Counted from the first letter of the stretch, positions 27,513 through 36,068 are shown. The stretch: 64,000 nucleotides of DNA from Kocuria dechangensis (GCF_014636775.1 NZ_BMEQ01000019.1:1-64000), one strand, 5' to 3'. The notes: generated by a model from the sequence alone, not told the origin. Translations and numbers: made by a program.

Positions 27513-27779
27513 ACAGGAAGAAGGAACGATCCCTCTGCCCCCGGGGCTCTGGCTGTCGGGCTGCACCCCTGCTGCGCCGACCACCGGCCCTGGGCGACCC
27601 AACCGGCCGCCGGCTACGCCGCAGCACTGGCCGCCTACGATGCCGAGGCCACCCAGGATCCCCTGTCGCTTCCGGTAATGCAGGGTCCTCCAGACGCCAC
27701 GGTCGTCCTCCCGGCCGGGCAGCTCTCGGAGTGGGTGCTCGAGGATCTCCAGGACGAGACCACCCATGCCCGCCACTGA
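27513..27779 (+). pseudogene. Remnant or start-less copy of the small partner-like gene
   Basis: The frame ending at 27779 encodes AAGYAAALAAYDAEATQDPL and QLSEWVLEDLQDETTHARH, related to the C-terminal part of the small gene at 15.5 kb (GYAAALAV, DWVLTDLQD). Upstream in the same frame there is no ATG or GTG back to the stop codon, so the 5' half appears damaged. It precedes paralogue 5. Confidence 0.5.
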
Positions 27780-27956
27780 TCTCCGGCAGGCCGCGCATCC
27801 AGAACATCCAGACCCCACTGACGTACCGGCCCCTCCAAAGGCAGGCATGAGGGATGCCCGTGTCCCTTGAGCACATGCCTGTGCCTGCGCCGTCGAGCCC
27901 GCGCTGACCACCGGCGACGACTCCCGGCCGCGCCGGCTCCAGGTACAGTCCCATTC

Positions 27957-28796
27957 ATGGGGAAGTTGCTGTACGAGGACATGGTCGCCTCCCAGGCCGC
28001 TGACGCCCTGGACGAGTTCATCGCCGAACGATCCCCGGCGCTGGGGCAGCTGCATTCCACCATGGCCGCACACGGGCTGAACCCTGATGCCATGCTCAAC
28101 GGCACTCCCGCGTCGGTCGGCCCGATGTGGGAGTGGATCACCACCCAAGCCGACGAGTTCGGCCTCGCCCCCCGGCCGCTGGCCGAGGACTCGACCAGCC
28201 CCGCCTGGCCCAGCTGGGCCCGCCACGCGATGCTGGTGGATCCCCGCCCGCCCGCCCGGACGCTGGCCCTGGTGGACGGATTCACCTCCTACCTCGCCCA
28301 GGTCATCACCACCGCGATCCCCAGCACCCAGTGGTTCGTCGGAGAGCACCGTCTCGACGACTATCCGATGCTCAACTACCCAGTGCTGGCCACCTCCCAC
28401 CACCAGATCTTCCTGCCCGGCATCCCGCTCTACAGCGCCTACTGCTCCGCCCACGGCCGCGACCCGATGAACGGCACCGAGATGCACGCCCATACCCGGC
28501 GCACCATCGCAGCGCTGCGCGGTGAAGGCCCGGTCGCCGACAAAGCGGAGGACCCGCTGGTGACGGTGGTCGCCGAGGTCGGCTGCTACGACGTCGGACT
28601 GCGCGCCGACCTGCCCGAGAACCACGCGGAGCTGCTGGATCGGATGGTCGCCGAACTCACCGACCACGACGGCGTCGCCTCTGTCCACCGCTACGGATCC
28701 GCCGCACTGGTGGTCGATGCCCCGGGCTGGGAAGACATCTGGCTGAAGCTGTGGCTGACCCTGTGGCTCCAACGCCACCTCCACACCGACACCTGA
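27957..28796 (+). CDS. Paralogue 5 of the ~280-aa unknown family
   Basis: A 279-aa protein, the closest relative of paralogue 1: QAADALDEFIAERSPALGQL, NPDAMLNGTPASVGPMWEWI, WPSWARHAMLVDPRPPARTL, LVDGFTSYLAQVIT, HHQIFLPGIPLYSAYCSAHG, TIAALRGEGP, VTVVAEVGCYDVGLRADLPE and LWLTLWLQRHLHTDT. TACAGT ends exactly 7 nt before the ATG. A strong hairpin terminator lies about 190 nt downstream. Confidence 0.78.
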   Translation: MGKLLYEDMVASQAADALDEFIAERSPALGQLHSTMAAHGLNPDAMLNGTPASVGPMWEWITTQADEFGLAPRPLAEDSTSPAWPSWARHAMLVDPRPPARTLALVDGFTSYLAQVITTAIPSTQWFVGEHRLDDYPMLNYPVLATSHHQIFLPGIPLYSAYCSAHGRDPMNGTEMHAHTRRTIAALRGEGPVADKAEDPLVTVVAEVGCYDVGLRADLPENHAELLDRMVAELTDHDGVASVHRYGSAALVVDAPGWEDIWLKLWLTLWLQRHLHTDT

Positions 28797-28986
28797 GCAC
28801 CACGGCGCGCTATGCCATCCGCTGACAGCACGGCATGGATGTTCTTGCGCGTCTTGGCCGCCGTCTCCAGGACGTTGCACCAGGCCGGGACGGGTGGGTG
28901 TCCGTGTCCAGGTCGCGCCACAGCACGGCCCAGATCATCGCCCCGTCCGCGAGACCGCCCTCTGCTGTCCGCCGGCAGAACGACAA

Positions 28987-29033
28987 AAGCCCCGTCGTCA
29001 ACAGGATTCGTTCTCCTGTCGACGACGGGGCTT
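28987..29033. terminator. 20-bp hairpin terminator
   Basis: AAGCCCCGTCGTCAACAGGA pairs with TCCTGTCGACGACGGGGCTT with one mismatch. The A-rich flank on one side and TT on the other suit bidirectional termination. Confidence 0.8.
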
Positions 29034-29063
29034 CCGTCGTCCGGCCTCACAAGGCCGTTCTCT

Positions 29064-29084
29064 GTGCGCGAGGGGGGACTTGAA
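29064..29084 (-). other. tRNA 3'-end-like segment, candidate attachment-site remnant
   Basis: On the minus strand TTCAAGTCCCCCCTCGCGCA followed by C equals the T-arm and acceptor 3' end of actinobacterial tRNAs, but no tRNA body precedes it. Integrases often duplicate exactly this part of a tRNA gene. It lies about 0.7 kb before an excisionase-like gene. No second copy was seen in the window. Confidence 0.45.
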
Positions 29085-29751
29085 AACCACCGCACAGGTC
29101 AAGATAAGACCGACCTCCCCCAGAACTCGCGAGAACCCATGAGTACGCCGCACTTCCAACCCTGCCCAGCGTTGACGCCGTCAACGCCGGTTGAGGACCC
29201 TCTGGTTTCATGCCTGAGTCCATAATGTCCCACCCCGGGGCGCGTCAGCAGGTTCCCCGCTGAACCAGCAAATGAGTCGCCGCCAGATCGTGCAACGCCT
29301 GTGCTAGCCATCGACGCGTAGCCGAGCAGGGCGATGGCGCTTTCGGAGCGGTACTGTCAGATCGCAAAAGGCGAAGGTCTGATTGCCCGGCCATCTCACT
29401 CCACTGAAGAAGAAAATTGAGACACTGCCGACCGCCAGACCATAGTCTCGTCAGTCATTAGGCCTCGCCGCTCAATCGAGCTCGCTGCTGCCGTCTCCGG
29501 CACGCCCAGCAGGCCAGCTCCACGCCTCTCCAGGATGCCCGTGTGCCTTTCAGAATGCGGAACCTGGCTACAGTGAAAGCCAGCAAGTACTGCCCATGGC
29601 GTCCATCAACCGTTGAATGTCGCGGCGGTATCCCACAAAGCACCCTGGAAGGATAAACCATGGGGTGGAGGCAATACTCAGTCGAGAGCAATAGCCAATG
29701 GATTGGAAAGGACGATGTCGTCAGCTCCGAAGAGCGACGGATGTTTAAATT

Positions 29752-30054
29752 ATGAGCCAGCTCCCTGACCACTTTCGGGTATTCAAACCGCAGGAAGTTG
29801 CTGCTGCCATTCGCATGCTTCCCGAATCCACTCTGCGTAAGATGGCTCGCGAGGGGAAGATCCCTTTTCACCTTGGTCCCAAAAACTCGGTGTGGTTCAC
29901 CCTCGATGACATTGAAGAGATCCTACGGACGTTCCATCAGCCCGTGCGAACGAACGAGTCGCTTGAGCAACTCGTCGGCGACTCACAAGAAGTTAACCCT
30001 TTCAGGACAACATCAAGGTCATCTTCTACCCGCCGAATCCGCGCTAAGGCCTGA
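29752..30054 (+). CDS. Excisionase/MerR-type helix-turn-helix protein
   Basis: A 100-aa protein with a DNA-binding half FKPQEVAAAIRMLPESTLRK and MAREGKIPFHLGPKNSVWFT, the pattern of HTH_17 excisionase-like proteins, and a short basic tail. No Shine-Dalgarno sequence is visible; the start codon follows an AT-rich stretch. Its place beside the tRNA-like fragment and the composition shift suggests it controls an integrated element, but no integrase is visible. Confidence 0.65.
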   Translation: MSQLPDHFRVFKPQEVAAAIRMLPESTLRKMAREGKIPFHLGPKNSVWFTLDDIEEILRTFHQPVRTNESLEQLVGDSQEVNPFRTTSRSSSTRRIRAKA

Positions 30055-30101
30055 TTGGCGTCCCTACGGCCCCCCGCACTAAGCAGTATTTTCGCGCTGG
30101 A

Positions 30102-30533
30102 TCATGCTCCCTGGGATGGCATGCTGCTACAGCGGGCGGTGGCAACGAACGCCCTGGCGGCGGCGAGCACCACGACGCTGACCTCATCCACTGGGTAGTC
30201 GCGCAGCATCCGCGCCGGAGACCGGTCCCCCAGCGCCGGGTTGGCTCCCTGAAACCACGCCTGCAGCGCCGACGGGGAGCTGGTCGCCTCGGTGATCACC
30301 CCGGCGACCTGGTAGGCCAGGCGCAGCCGTTGCTCCACGACCTGGGAGGGCCGGCGCCGGCCGGTGGCCCACTGCCGCACCGCCCGCGTCTCCCCCACCC
30401 CACCCAGGTAGGCGACCAGCTGGGCACCCAGGCAGATCCGCAGCGAGGCCGCCAGGCGCGAGAACTCGAGGGTCACCGACTCGCGGTAGCCCCCCAGCCC
30501 GGGCGTGGCGGTCGGCGTGGTCATGTCCCCCAT
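30102..30533 (-). CDS. Xre/MbcA/ParS-type antitoxin-like protein
   Basis: A 143-aa protein. The N-terminal part (SLRICLGAQLVAYLGGVGET and AVRQWATGRRRPSQVVEQRL) looks like a degenerate helix-turn-helix. The C-terminal WFQGANPALGDRSPARMLRD is the hallmark of the antitoxin/toxin-binding domain of Xre-MbcA-ParS proteins. The usual partner, a RES-domain toxin, is not adjacent. ATG 30524 is an alternative start. Confidence 0.7.
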   Translation of the reverse strand: MGDMTTPTATPGLGGYRESVTLEFSRLAASLRICLGAQLVAYLGGVGETRAVRQWATGRRRPSQVVEQRLRLAYQVAGVITEATSSPSALQAWFQGANPALGDRSPARMLRDYPVDEVSVVVLAAARAFVATARCSSMPSQGA

Positions 30534-30695
30534 CTTCCCCCTGTCCTCCCCGACACCGCTAGAACAGGGCCTTCGGGCCATCCCACCCTGGATCCCGGTG
30601 CCAAAAGCCCACCAGATGCGCATACGCCCGTCACTAGCACGGGAGTGCGTGCGGATCCCTGCGAGTTCCTGGCTTCCTGCACCTATCCTCGCCCC

Positions 30696-31274
30696 ATGGT
30701 TGACGTTGAGGTCCGTGCCGCGGTAGCCACCGACTACGCCGCCCTCGCACAGATCGAGGAGCACTGGGTGTGGCGCTCCCTGCCCTCCGAGTTGGTCTTC
30801 CCCGACGAGGTGGGCGAGTACACCGTGGCCGTGGTCGAGGGGCGGGTCTGGGGCTACTACTCCGGGGCCCACGACTCTCAGGCGTGGCTGCAGTGCCAGA
30901 TGATCGGCCAGCCGCCGGAGGACTGGACGGTGAGCTTCGTGCACACTCTCGCCGTTCACCCACGCGCCCAGCACCACGGGCTCGGGGCGGCGCTGCTGCG
31001 AGACTTCTTCCGCCGCTCGGCGGCCGCCGGCTCCACCTGGGTGATGATGCACCCGGCCGAGTTCGGCGGCGGGCGCATCACTCCCGGTATGGCCGCTCTG
31101 TGCGAGCGCGCCGGCCTGCGCCTGGTCGAGCCCCTCCCGGGGCGTCGCCGGCGGGTCCCGTCACTGATGGCCGCTCCGCTACGCCCGGCTCAGCCCTACA
31201 GCTTCGTCCCCGCTGCCCTGCGGGCCGAGCCTGCCGCTCGGCCTGTGCCGGCTCGCGTTCCGGTGGCCGCCTGA
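30696..31274 (+). CDS. GNAT-family N-acetyltransferase
   Basis: A 192-aa protein with N-terminal VEVRAAVATDYAALAQIEEH and the acetyl-CoA-binding motif A in LAVHPRAQHHGLGAALLRDF. ALCERAGLRLVEPLPG is the usual C-terminal beta-bulge segment, followed by a Pro/Ala/Arg tail. TATCCT ends 6 nt before the ATG, suggesting a leaderless start. Substrate unknown. Confidence 0.82.
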   Translation: MVDVEVRAAVATDYAALAQIEEHWVWRSLPSELVFPDEVGEYTVAVVEGRVWGYYSGAHDSQAWLQCQMIGQPPEDWTVSFVHTLAVHPRAQHHGLGAALLRDFFRRSAAAGSTWVMMHPAEFGGGRITPGMAALCERAGLRLVEPLPGRRRRVPSLMAAPLRPAQPYSFVPAALRAEPAARPVPARVPVAA

Positions 31275-31287
31275 GCGTCCCTCAGCG

Positions 31288-31999
31288 CTACATCGTGCGG
31301 TGTCCCGAGACCCGGGTGACGGCCGCGGCGTTGGTGTCCGGGCCGGTGCCCTTGCGCCGGCGGGAGCTGACCTTCACCGTCTTCGCCGCGGACCTGGCGG
31401 GGCCCGGAGCCCGCCGGTAGAACTCCCGCACCGTGGTCGCCGCCCGCGAGCGCGGGCCTTCCACCTGGCGGGTGTAGGAGCTCTCCATCCGCCCCAGCAC
31501 GAGGTCGGCGCCGTAGCCGGAGACCGGTTCGACCCAAGTGGGGCTCACGGTGCGGATCTGCTTGCCGGTGGCGGTGACCCGCGGTAGCGGATCGTCTTCG
31601 AGCACCAGTCTGTGCGGTTTCGGTGCGACGCGCTGGCGCAGGGCGAGGGCGGCTTGCCGGCCCAGCTGCTCGACGGCCACCGCCAAAACCAGCGCAGGGT
31701 CCTCGGCCTTGGCCGGGAGGTAGGAGGGTCCGATCGCCTGGCGGCGCATCGTCGGCATCCGCCGGTTGCCCCACTGCACCGCGTTGGCCGCCGCGGCGCG
31801 CAGCTCCGCCCCGGTGCGGGTGTCCGTCGTAGAATAGACCGCCCGGGCGGCCCGCCAGGCGGGAGAGGTGGTCCAGCTGGGCGCCTGCGTCTCCGTCACG
31901 GACGGCCTTGGCCGCGCGGTCGTGCAGACAGGCGGCAGTAGTCGCGGCGGCGTGGATACCGAAGCGTTCGGCGGCGATCTCTGCCAGCTCCTGCTCCAT
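31288..31999 (-). pseudogene. Frameshifted gene of unknown function
   Basis: One frame gives MEQELAEIAAERFGIHAAAT down to LDHLSRLAGR (to about 31,850); the next frame then gives RAVYSTTDTRTGAELRAAAA through LAVAVEQLGRQAALALRQRV and a basic C-terminus ending SGHRTM. A +1 shift at GCGGGCCGCCCGGGCGG joins them. The total length is 1 nt off a multiple of three, consistent with one indel. It may be a pseudogene, a sequencing error or programmed frameshifting. The basic C-terminal half lacks recognisable motifs. Confidence 0.55.
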
Positions 32000-32576
32000 G
32001 CACCTGGTGGGCGCGGTAGCGGGCCACTGCCCACTGCAGCGCGTAACGGCACCAGTAGGTGTCGGGCGTGTAGTCCTCGTGGTCCCATTCCCAGACGTCG
32101 GGGAACGCCGTGGCCCCGTTGCAGGTGAAGTCCTCTGCCCGTTCCTGGGCGTCCTGGGCGTCGGCGGCACCCAGGATCTCGGCGCGCGCGGCCGCGGCGG
32201 TGTCCTCGTCGATCTCGTCGTCACCGGCGATGGCATCCTCCAGGGACTGCGCGAGTGCCTCGGCGGAGAACTCCCGCAGCGGGCGGGCGATGTCGCAGGC
32301 CTTGAACCGCTCCACCCAGTAGGAGACGTTGACCGATTCGTCGTCGAAGCAGGCGAGCATGTCCCGGTGGCCGGCGAAGACGTAGTGGCCGCGGTCCCCG
32401 GTGAAGGTCAGCACTCCGGGGGCGGTGATGATCGAGAAGGACTGGGCGATCCGCCCACCAGCCGAGCAGTGCAGGTGCCGGTAGAGCCCTTCCTCGTGCA
32501 GGACCTCCAGCCGGTGCCCGGCGGTGTCGGCGGCGAACTCTGCGGCGGTCTGGGTCTCGGTGGCGGATCGATACAT
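31896..32576 (-). CDS. Hypothetical protein, possibly with a damaged C-terminus
   Basis: A 226-aa product with a well-behaved acidic body (LEDAIAGDDEIDEDTAAAA, WEWDHEDYTPDTYWCRYALQ) that switches near YRAHQ to an Arg-rich tail, as expected for out-of-frame translation. The overlapping downstream frame starts MEQELAEIAAE just there, so originally the two may have been one protein split by a +1 indel. AGGAG precedes the ATG. It is driven by a TCCGCACACAT element 34 nt upstream of the leader. Confidence 0.6.
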   Translation of the reverse strand: MYRSATETQTAAEFAADTAGHRLEVLHEEGLYRHLHCSAGGRIAQSFSIITAPGVLTFTGDRGHYVFAGHRDMLACFDDESVNVSYWVERFKACDIARPLREFSAEALAQSLEDAIAGDDEIDEDTAAAARAEILGAADAQDAQERAEDFTCNGATAFPDVWEWDHEDYTPDTYWCRYALQWAVARYRAHQVHGAGAGRDRRRTLRYPRRRDYCRLSARPRGQGRP

Positions 32577-32617
32577 GGGGGCGCTCCTGGCGGCTCGGAA
32601 AGTCGGGGACGGCCTCC

Positions 32618-32628
32618 ATGTGTGCGGA
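32618..32628 (-). promoter_or_regulatory. TCCGCACACAT element, leadered class (226-aa gene)
   Basis: The predicted transcript start, 8 nt past the element, leaves a 34-nt leader with AGGAG. Confidence 0.7.
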
Positions 32629-32667
32629 GCATCCTGGCGTCCCCACGCCCTCCTGGCGAGCGCATGG

Positions 32668-33168
32668 TCAGCGGGTGGGCTTGGCCTTCTGCGCCGGGGC
32701 CTCCAGCCCGGAGGCGAGCTTCTCCAGGGTCTCGGCAGTCCACCAGCACAGGGTGTCGAGGGCGTAGCCGGCAGCCCGAGCGGCGATGAGGGGCATCTCC
32801 CCGGTGCGTCGGGCTTCGGCAGCGACGGTGCGGGCGGATTCCAGAGCGCCGATCGTCTCGAGACCGGCCAGCCGGACCGGGGCCCGATTGGCGGGCAGCT
32901 CCCCGAGGGCGGCGAAGACCGGGGGTGGTCCGAAGTAGCGGGCTGTGTAGGTGCCGTCGGCATCACGGTGCAACTGGAAGCCGCACTCAGTGCGGGGGTA
33001 CTCCGGGAAGACGCGGGTCTCCGGGGCGAGAGTGGACACGGATCCGTAGCGCACGACGGCGCGGCCGGTGCGGTCGGCGACGTAGCCCCAGGTGCCCGGT
33101 GCCAGGTTGGCCGCGGCTACCGGGTCGGTGATCCGGGTGGTGCGGGGATCGGTGCGGGTGAGTGCCAT
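32668..33168 (-). CDS. Hypothetical protein
   Basis: A 166-aa protein with no recognised family. It has a beta-rich N-terminus (GTWGYVADRTGRAVVRYGSV, CGFQLHRDADGTYTARYF) and a helical C-terminus (LIAARAAGYALDTLCWWTAE). AAGGAG precedes the ATG. Same orientation as neighbours, but it has its own TCCGCACACAT element. Confidence 0.65.
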   Translation of the reverse strand: MALTRTDPRTTRITDPVAAANLAPGTWGYVADRTGRAVVRYGSVSTLAPETRVFPEYPRTECGFQLHRDADGTYTARYFGPPPVFAALGELPANRAPVRLAGLETIGALESARTVAAEARRTGEMPLIAARAAGYALDTLCWWTAETLEKLASGLEAPAQKAKPTR

Positions 33169-33204
33169 GTGGTTTCTCCTTGCAGGGAAGCGGTGATGGC
33201 TTCC

Positions 33205-33215
33205 ATGTGTGCGGA
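33205..33215 (-). promoter_or_regulatory. TCCGCACACAT element, leadered class (166-aa gene)
   Basis: Leaves a 29-nt leader containing AAGGAG. It sits in the 80-nt gap after the HIRAN gene. Confidence 0.7.
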
Positions 33216-33248
33216 GACAGCGGCGGTCGTGGCCGGGCGGTTGCGCGG

Positions 33249-34508
33249 CTACGACCGTGCTCGGGCCTTGGCCAGGCGTTCGCGCAGCTTTGGACGAGGA
33301 TGCGGATCATGGGACAGGTGGTGCTCCAGGATCTTGATCTCACCGTCCAGGTCCCCGAGCTTGCGCAGGACGATGGCTGCCTGCTCGGTGTACCAGGGTG
33401 CGGCTCCGCTGAGGTCTTCGTCGTGGAGTGTGGCGGCGACGCACTCCAGCAGCAGGGCGAGCGCATTCTCGTTCTGTCCGTCGCGCTTGAACTGCTGCAC
33501 CTGCTCCACCCACTCCGTGTAGTGGCGCCCCCGGACCCTGCCCTGTGTGCGGTCGGGGGTGGGGCGAGCGAGGTCCTGGAGCACCGCGTCGGTGATGTGC
33601 GGGCTGGGCGTCGGGGCCGTGGTGGGGGCGGCAGGCTTCCGGGCCGGCTGCTTCGGTGGTGCCGCTGGGGCTTCGCGCCGGCGGCGGGCCACCTCGAGCC
33701 TCTTGGTGAGGGCCGATGTGGGCTGATCGTGGCCGCAGGATGCCATGTAGTGCTCGAGTGCCTGGACCTCTCCGGCGGCGTCACCCTTGCCGCGGTGCAG
33801 GCGTGCGAGTTCCTCGGTGGGCCAGGCATCCGGTCTCATGCCGTAGATCGCAGCTACTCGTTCGGCCGCGGCGCGGCACTCCAGCGCTAGACCGATCCCC
33901 TCGGCCCAGCGCTGGGCCAAACGGTGCTCCACGACGGTGGGCTGGTGGTCCTTGATCTGCTGGCCGTGGACGAGTCCGGCCTGCTCGGCCGCCTGGTACT
34001 GGCGGTAGCGGGCGGCGTCGGTCAACCGTTCCCCCACTGTCGCAGGTCGGCGTGGGTCGACGTCGAGCTGTTCGACGTAGTTCCACTCCTCTTCCCGCGC
34101 CCCGGTCGGCGACAGCGTCACCCGGGCGGACCACTCTCCTGCGTCCCTCCGGGCCCAGAGTCGCGCCGGGACTGCCAGCGGTCTCTTGGCGTACCCCGCC
34201 TTGTCCATCGCCGGGCCCAGGCGGCGAGCCGTGTCTGCCGGGACGTAGCCGACCTTCGCCCCGTCCAGACGCACCACGACGGCGTTGCGGTCGTGGTCGT
34301 TGCGGAGTTCCCGGATCAGCTCGGTGACCACGTTGCGCACACCGCCCAGGGCGGCGCCGCGGGAGGTCATCGCCCGGCCCAGGGCGTCCCCGTAGTAGTG
34401 CTCCCCGGAGACCTCCACGTCCTCACGCCCCAGCAGCGCGGCCACCTCCGCGGCGTCGGGTTCGCTGGCAGGTGTCGGCCGGAGAAGGGCTGCGAGGAGA
34501 TTCTTCAT
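33249..34508 (-). CDS. HIRAN-domain protein with helical-repeat C-terminus
   Basis: A 419-aa protein. Residues ~30-135 form a HIRAN-type domain: VSGEHYYGDALGRA, ELRNDHDRNAVVVRLDGAKV and GYVPADTARRL. HIRAN domains bind DNA ends and occur in repair helicases, but no helicase motor is fused here. The C-terminal half has TPR-like helical segments (LECRAAAERVAAIYGM, ALLLECVAATLHDEDLSGAA). TAGGTT lies at a -10 distance; the TCCGCACACAT element is absent. Confidence 0.75.
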   Translation of the reverse strand: MKNLLAALLRPTPASEPDAAEVAALLGREDVEVSGEHYYGDALGRAMTSRGAALGGVRNVVTELIRELRNDHDRNAVVVRLDGAKVGYVPADTARRLGPAMDKAGYAKRPLAVPARLWARRDAGEWSARVTLSPTGAREEEWNYVEQLDVDPRRPATVGERLTDAARYRQYQAAEQAGLVHGQQIKDHQPTVVEHRLAQRWAEGIGLALECRAAAERVAAIYGMRPDAWPTEELARLHRGKGDAAGEVQALEHYMASCGHDQPTSALTKRLEVARRRREAPAAPPKQPARKPAAPTTAPTPSPHITDAVLQDLARPTPDRTQGRVRGRHYTEWVEQVQQFKRDGQNENALALLLECVAATLHDEDLSGAAPWYTEQAAIVLRKLGDLDGEIKILEHHLSHDPHPRPKLRERLAKARARS

Positions 34509-34659
34509 GGGGGTCCTCTGATGTCGGGGGGAGGCAGCGCACGAGCGCCGACCGTGACAGCACCCAACCTAACGAACCAGTGTGACGACAGTGCGAGGGG
34601 TCCGCCCCGGGTCCTGGTCATGTCCCGCCTTCGGGCCAGCACGCGAGGTTGGGTCGGGC

Positions 34660-34670
34660 TCCGCACACAT
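34660..34670 (+). promoter_or_regulatory. TCCGCACACAT element, leadered class (zinc-finger-like gene)
   Basis: About 41 nt of leader separate the predicted start of transcription from the ATG, with GAAGGAGC as ribosome-binding site. Confidence 0.7.
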
Positions 34671-34718
34671 GGGTGGCACCGGAGGATGCGTGGTCCTCCC
34701 TTCTCGAAGGAGCACCCT

Positions 34719-35108
34719 ATGAGCCTGGCCCCTGACACCACCACTGTCCCGCTGCCGACGGACGCCGGCGCCTCGTGTGCGGTGTGCGGAATGGAGATGC
34801 GGCGGGTCTACAACGACGCCGGCACCGACTTCCACTGGGTCACCGAGGGCGGGCCGATCGGTTCGTCTGGCTCCCCGATCCCCGGGGTGGAGACCAAGAC
34901 CGAGTGGCTGGACTGGCTGGCCGTGCACGACGTGGCCACCTACTCGGTGGTCTTCGGCTCCTGCTCCGCCCTGCTGGCGCCGTGGCAGGACCTGCACGCC
35001 CCCGCCCCGGCACCGGCCTACACCGGGGAGGTCCCGGAATGCCACGGCGCTCCGATGCAGGCTGGCCGCGACGGATGGGTGTGCCGGGTAGACCCCTTCC
35101 ACGGCTGA
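34719..35108 (+). CDS. Small protein with two zinc-ribbon-like knuckles
   Basis: A 129-aa protein with CAVCGMEMRRVYNDAGTDFH near the N-terminus and a second Cys/His cluster, VPECHGAPMQAGRDGWVC, at the C-terminus. The two clusters could bind metal. The middle is predicted globular and aromatic. AAGGAG precedes the ATG. No family name can be given. Confidence 0.65.
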   Translation: MSLAPDTTTVPLPTDAGASCAVCGMEMRRVYNDAGTDFHWVTEGGPIGSSGSPIPGVETKTEWLDWLAVHDVATYSVVFGSCSALLAPWQDLHAPAPAPAYTGEVPECHGAPMQAGRDGWVCRVDPFHG

Positions 35109-35257
35109 CCCGTCACCTCCCCCACCGAGAGCCCCCACAGCCGATCGGCAGCGGGGTGTTCTCGCGCGTCCATAGCCCAGAACCCACCCCTGGCGCGTCG
35201 AAGCGCGGCTCTACCCTGAGAGCAGGAGCGAGTCATCGATCAGAAGGAGCACCCCGG

Positions 35258-35488
35258 GTGGGCACGAAGCGGAAGAGGACGCCGCAGCAGATCGCCGCGT
35301 CGCGGAAGAAGGCTGCAGGCATGAGCTCTGGCGGGGGAACCGGAGAAGAGCGGTTCGACTTCGCCGCGATGGAGCGCGAGTACTGGGCGAACAAGGGCCG
35401 GGTCACCGCTGACACGACTTACCGTTCCGGGGCCCGCACCGGCCGGCAGGTCGCTCCGTCGAAAACCGACGGCAAGAACTACTGGTGA
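35258..35488 (+). CDS. Small basic hypothetical protein
   Basis: A 76-aa Lys/Arg-rich protein opening GTKRKRTPQQIAASRKKAAG, with an internal acidic patch (GTGEERFDFAAMEREYWANK). AAGGAG lies 8 nt before the GTG. Its stop overlaps the next start (GTGA). It is probably a nucleic-acid-associated protein, based on charge alone. Confidence 0.65.
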   Translation: MGTKRKRTPQQIAASRKKAAGMSSGGGTGEERFDFAAMEREYWANKGRVTADTTYRSGARTGRQVAPSKTDGKNYW

Positions 35489-35799
35489 GCCCCACCGGGG
35501 GACGCACCGCGCTGCGGGTCGCCGCCTGCGCCGCCCTGGGGCTCATCGGCGCCGGGGCCGCGACGGGGTGTCTGGTGGCCCTGTTCTTGGCGAACCTGAG
35601 CTTCTTCGGCGAACGGCCCCAGGTGCCTGCCGGCTACACGCTGCTCATGCTGTCCGGGGTCGTGACGGGGATCGGGATCCCTGCCCTGGTGACCGCCCGC
35701 CTCCTGCGGACCGGGCGGCAACGGGCCCTGGTCGCCGTGGCGATGCTGGCCGGTCTGCTGCTGATCAGCCTGCCAGTGATGGCGATACTGGGCTCGTGA
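35485..35799 (+). CDS. Small membrane protein
   Basis: A 104-aa protein with three hydrophobic segments (VAACAALGLIGAGAATGCLV, LLMLSGVVTGIGIPALVTA, ALVAVAMLAGLLLISLPVMA). It overlaps both neighbours by 4 nt (GTGA), so the three genes are translationally coupled. The next gene has a similar membrane layout. Confidence 0.6.
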   Translation: MSPTGGRTALRVAACAALGLIGAGAATGCLVALFLANLSFFGERPQVPAGYTLLMLSGVVTGIGIPALVTARLLRTGRQRALVAVAMLAGLLLISLPVMAILGS

Positions 35800-36068
35800 C
35801 TGCCCCACCACGGCCGCAGCGTCGCCACCTCGTGCTCCGGATCGTTGTCTGTACGATGCTGACCCTGGTCAGCATCGGCAGTACGCTCGGTTTTCTGCTG
35901 GCCCTCTACCTCGAGGCCACCAGCGGCATCCTGCCCACGGCCGGCCGGCACACCAGTCTGGTCTACCTGGCCGCGCTGGCCAGCGGGGCGCTGCTCAGCG
36001 TTCTCGTGCCAGCACTCCTCTGCCGGCGCATCATGCGCCCGGGACGGCGTACAGCAGCCCCGCGGAAT
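35796..36068 (+). CDS. Second small membrane protein, 3' end uncertain
   Basis: It starts in a GTGA overlap and encodes hydrophobic segments VLRIVVCTMLTLVSIGSTLG plus FLLALYLEA and SLVYLAALASGALLSVLVPA, then CRRIMRPGRRTAAPRN at a hairpin terminator. No stop codon occurs in this frame before the terminator. It stays open across the convergent gene, probably by chance. A 1-nt indel near the end would bring the TGA at 36068-36070 into frame, so the true end is likely there. Confidence 0.5.

Larger units (their letters stand above)
28797..29751. other. Long intergenic region at the proposed element boundary
   Basis: It holds a 20-bp hairpin terminator, a 21-bp tRNA-like 3' end, and then about 500 bp of lower-GC sequence (about 29,300-29,750) without a supportable gene. 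The composition change fits the edge of an acquired segment. Confidence 0.5.

Noticed and set aside
29064-29084. A complete tRNA gene
   Set aside because: Only the T-arm/acceptor 3' portion matches; no cloverleaf can be formed with the neighbouring sequence.
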